NCBI GenBank assembly: GCA_030765585.1
Contig: JAVCCJ010000121.1
Coordinates: 71,233 to 111,550, forward strand
Direction of reading: 5' to 3'
DNA length: 40,318 bases
From: Candidatus Zapsychrus exili
Lineage (GTDB): Bacteria > Omnitrophota > Gorgyraeia > Zapsychrales > Zapsychraceae
Each line of letters begins with the position of its first letter. Within the stretch, counting starts at the first letter, position 1. This document shows positions 38,501 through 40,318 of this stretch, in pieces. The notes below the pieces were generated by a model that saw nothing but the letters and a program-made list of their open reading frames with translations, was not told the DNA's origin and searched no databases. Made by a program: the position numbers and the translations under genes.

Positions 38501-38539
38501 TTGTTTATATTGACCTATACCCCTTGAAACTACCCTGCC

Positions 38540-38567
38540 TTGTTAATTTAATATAATATGTTATACT
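38540..38567 (+). promoter_or_regulatory. Candidate sigma70-type promoter for the 509-codon gene
   Basis: TTGTTA at 38540-38545 and TATACT at 38562-38567 with a 16-base spacer. A TATAAT at 38552-38557 lacks a well-spaced -35. The 5' leader would be about 60 bases. Confidence 0.45.
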
Positions 38568-38621
38568 TTCTCTACTATATAAGTTATTAAGTTTAAAAAT
38601 AAGTACGAGTAATAATAGATT

Positions 38622-38625
38622 GGAG
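38622..38625 (+). promoter_or_regulatory. Ribosome binding site
   Basis: GGAG six bases ahead of ATG 38632, which supports that start. The other frame junctions in this window have no comparable site. Confidence 0.7.
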
Positions 38626-38631
38626 ATATAA

Positions 38632-40161
38632 ATGAGAAGCAAAAGAATGATAATAGCTGTGTTTTTATGTGTTTTTGCTATGTTGATGTTCTCTTCCAAA
38701 GTTTTTTCCGAAGAAACATTAAAGGATGAAGGCGCCGCTTTTTTAGTAGAAGTAGCAAAATCACATTATCAAAGAGGTCAAATGGAGCAAGCCGCTCATG
38801 AATTTAGTAAGGTCTTGTTAATTAATTCAGACAATGAAGAAGCTTTAGAGTATTTAAAAAAGCTTGGTATGAGTCGCGGTTTATACTCTAAGCAAAAAAC
38901 GAGGCTGTCTAAGAAAATGGATATGTCAAAAGAGTTAGATTCTAGAGAATTCGGAAATAAAGTTTGCGAAACACCAAAGGTTGCCGAGCAAGAAACTGAT
39001 GAAGATTTACCTGTTATTGAGCAAGAAATTGTAGAACAGATAGAAGAAGGGAATAAAGGCATTATTTATATAAATGAAGCTGTGGAGTCAAAAGAAGTCG
39101 TAGAGCAAAAAGAAAACGTTGAAGATGATGATATAGTTGAGGTAGGTGCGGCACAAGTAAGCTTGGCTACTACTCCTCAGTTGGGAGGATTTGAAGACGA
39201 GATTTCTACTTTAGTGCAAGAAAATGAGATTAGGGCACTTGAAGCAGATGTTTTGCAAGCAAAGATAAAGGATTTAAAAGAAATGCAGTATGCTTTAAAG
39301 ATTGCTCCTAAGAAATGGGAAATTAAAGAAGGCGAAATTTCTAATAAAGAACTAGAAAGAATATCAAAAGGATATGCTAAAAAAACAAAGAATTTAAGAA
39401 AACAACTCTTTAAACAAAAACAAGATCTTGACGAGCAAATGTCAGTTTTAAAGAAGAAAGACAATGAGCTTGCATTATTAAAAGATGTTTCTAAAGAAGC
39501 GTCTTTACAGTCGAAAGAAATTGATAAAATAAGAGAAGATTATGCTAAAAGAATTAGTAGAATCTCTGAGTTAGTTTTAGATCAAGAAGATGCAAAAAGC
39601 GATGGTATTTCTGATATAAGCCTTTTAAAAGAAAAGTCAGAAAGCGCATCAAAAGAATCATTAGGCTATGAGAGAAAGATGCGTATTTTAGCAAGGAAAT
39701 ATAATGAAGCTCGCGAAGAGGCTTTTAAACAAGAACAATATAATCGAAGAATGCTAGCTGTTTTAGAAGATTATCTTTATGCGAGAAAGAATATTATAGG
39801 TAGTTTAGGCGATAAAGTGGTTTATAAAAAAATGAGAATCGCAAATACAGAGAATAAATTATTAGATAGGATAGAAGAACTTATTGATATGCATGATGAT
39901 GTTGATTACTACTTGTCTCGCATAGAGGATAGAGATGAATTGGTAGATGCTAAGAATGAAGATCTTATTTATTTAAGAAGTAAAGTAGGTTCTAATGGGT
40001 CTTTAGGCGAAAAGAATAAAGATTTAAAGTATTTATGGAGTAGGCTAGAGGCTGCACAGGAAAAGTTGTTTAGCAAAAAAGAAAATATTTCTTTGCTTGA
40101 AAAAAGACTTAAAGAAACACAGTTTGAGTTAAACAAGCTAAAAAGAAAAGTAAGTATGTAG
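38632..40161 (+). CDS. Secreted TPR and coiled-coil protein
   Basis: This gene has 509 codons with ATG and a good ribosome binding site. Residues 1-26 are a signal peptide: basic MRSKR, a hydrophobic core, and a likely cut after VFS. Residues 33-78 contain a TPR-like helix pair (HYQRGQMEQAAHEFSKVLLI, then SDNEEALEYLKKLG). Residues 115-170 are acidic and Glu/Val-rich. From about residue 180 to the end the protein is almost entirely heptad-patterned Glu/Lys/Leu coiled coil. It should be exported to the periplasm or envelope and may act as a scaffold. It has its own promoter and terminator, so it is a separate transcription unit. Its position directly behind the giant gene suggests, but does not prove, a link in surface assembly. 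The family is not recognised. Confidence 0.9.
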   Translation: MRSKRMIIAVFLCVFAMLMFSSKVFSEETLKDEGAAFLVEVAKSHYQRGQMEQAAHEFSKVLLINSDNEEALEYLKKLGMSRGLYSKQKTRLSKKMDMSKELDSREFGNKVCETPKVAEQETDEDLPVIEQEIVEQIEEGNKGIIYINEAVESKEVVEQKENVEDDDIVEVGAAQVSLATTPQLGGFEDEISTLVQENEIRALEADVLQAKIKDLKEMQYALKIAPKKWEIKEGEISNKELERISKGYAKKTKNLRKQLFKQKQDLDEQMSVLKKKDNELALLKDVSKEASLQSKEIDKIREDYAKRISRISELVLDQEDAKSDGISDISLLKEKSESASKESLGYERKMRILARKYNEAREEAFKQEQYNRRMLAVLEDYLYARKNIIGSLGDKVVYKKMRIANTENKLLDRIEELIDMHDDVDYYLSRIEDRDELVDAKNEDLIYLRSKVGSNGSLGEKNKDLKYLWSRLEAAQEKLFSKKENISLLEKRLKETQFELNKLKRKVSM

Positions 40162-40186
40162 TAGTATTATAGGGAGAGTAGAGTAT

Positions 40187-40226
40187 AAAAAAGGGACTCG
40201 TGCTTTTAAGTGCGCGTCCCTTTTTT
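40187..40226 (+). terminator. Intrinsic terminator, probably bidirectional
   Basis: Perfect 11-bp stem AAAAAAGGGAC (40187-40197) / GTCCCTTTTTT (40216-40226) with an 18-base loop, 26 bases after the stop codon. The A run on one side and T run on the other allow termination in both directions. Confidence 0.9.
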
Positions 40227-40291
40227 ATGTTATATAAGTAGTTAACAATAATGGGGACAGATGTTAATGCTCACTAATTCGGTAACTCTTT

Positions 40292-40300
40292 TGGTATAAT
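40292..40300 (+). promoter_or_regulatory. Extended -10 promoter of the gene beyond the right edge
   Basis: TGGTATAAT is an extended -10 element. No good -35 is seen at 17 bases. It lies 18 bases before the window end. Confidence 0.5.
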
Positions 40301-40310
40301 AATACAGCTA

Positions 40311-40316
40311 AAGGAG
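40311..40316 (+). promoter_or_regulatory. Ribosome binding site of the next gene
   Basis: AAGGAG immediately before the end of the window. The start codon must lie just beyond 40318. With the promoter at 40292 this gives a very short leader. The preceding TGGGGACAGATG at about 40253-40264 reminds me of sequence near IS200-type (REP-associated) transposase genes, which is only a hint. Confidence 0.55.
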
Positions 40317-40318
40317 AC

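Larger units (their letters stand above)
38501..38631 (+). other. Intergenic region
   Basis: The 131 AT-rich bases between the giant gene and the secreted coiled-coil gene hold a promoter and a ribosome binding site. A weak AT-rich inverted repeat, CAATTA (38484-38489) / TAATTG (38498-38503), spans the giant gene's stop and is followed by TTTATATT, but it is too weak to call a terminator. No small gene seen. Confidence 0.6.

Noticed and set aside
38484-38511. Terminator for the giant gene
   Set aside because: Only a 6-bp AT stem with an 8-base loop and a broken T tract; too weak to claim.
1-40318. tRNA, rRNA, fluoride riboswitch
   Set aside because: No cloverleaf, rRNA-like or riboswitch-like sequence was noticed; the fluoride-channel domains lie within an ORF with no leader of their own.

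Overview
The window is AT-rich (roughly one third G+C by eye) and carries genes on the + strand only. Almost all of it, positions 1 to 38500, is one continuous stretch of coding sequence. It enters from beyond the left edge and is interrupted only twice: by a frame change at about 6.5 kb and by a single in-frame TAA at 14813. Both interruptions fall inside recognisable conserved domains: a glucan synthase at the first, a RelA/SpoT-like protein at the second. I therefore read the three long ORFs (about 2180, 2760 and 7880 codons) as one giant gene of at least 12,800 codons that is split by mutation, recoding or sequencing error. Giant multidomain genes of this sort, in low-GC genomes with many membrane linkers, are typical of Candidatus Omnitrophota (OP3). 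That assignment is an inference; no rRNA or marker gene is present.

Layout. 1-5.5 kb: probably extracytoplasmic, with a coiled coil, a beta-strand-rich barrel-like segment and beta-rich unassigned sequence, then one membrane helix. 6.5-9.9 kb: a nearly complete GT48 1,3-beta-glucan (callose/FKS-type) synthase with both membrane bundles and the cytosolic catalytic motifs, a family I know chiefly from eukaryotes. 10-13 kb: zincin-like domains and another membrane bundle. 13.7-17.1 kb: a RelA/SpoT-like block with a degenerate synthetase, a TGS domain and a separate, intact-looking HD domain. 19-28.8 kb: a run of nucleotide- and phosphate-chemistry domains, namely two phosphoribosyltransferase-like domains, a HAD phosphatase, a nucleotidyltransferase, a PRPP-synthetase-like domain and a low-molecular-weight phosphatase-like domain, flanked by two Cys/His/Asp domains. 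31-34 kb: a PIG-L-type deacetylase-like domain and a complete GlcD/D-lactate-dehydrogenase-type FAD oxidase. 35.4-36.2 kb: two fused Fluc/CrcB fluoride-channel domains joined by an extra membrane helix. The C-terminus has a Cys-containing membrane region, a His/Gln/Ser hexapeptide repeat and four copies of a roughly 30-residue motif.

Downstream, 38501-38631 holds a promoter and ribosome binding site for a separate 509-codon secreted TPR/coiled-coil protein (38632-40161), which ends at a strong intrinsic terminator. The last 90 bases hold an extended -10 promoter and ribosome binding site for a gene beyond the right edge.

The architecture suggests a membrane-embedded polypeptide in which many enzymes are strung between transmembrane anchors. 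The glucan synthase could make a cell-surface polysaccharide. Whether the embedded metabolic domains are active or serve as structure cannot be settled from sequence alone: several have lost key residues, while others look intact.
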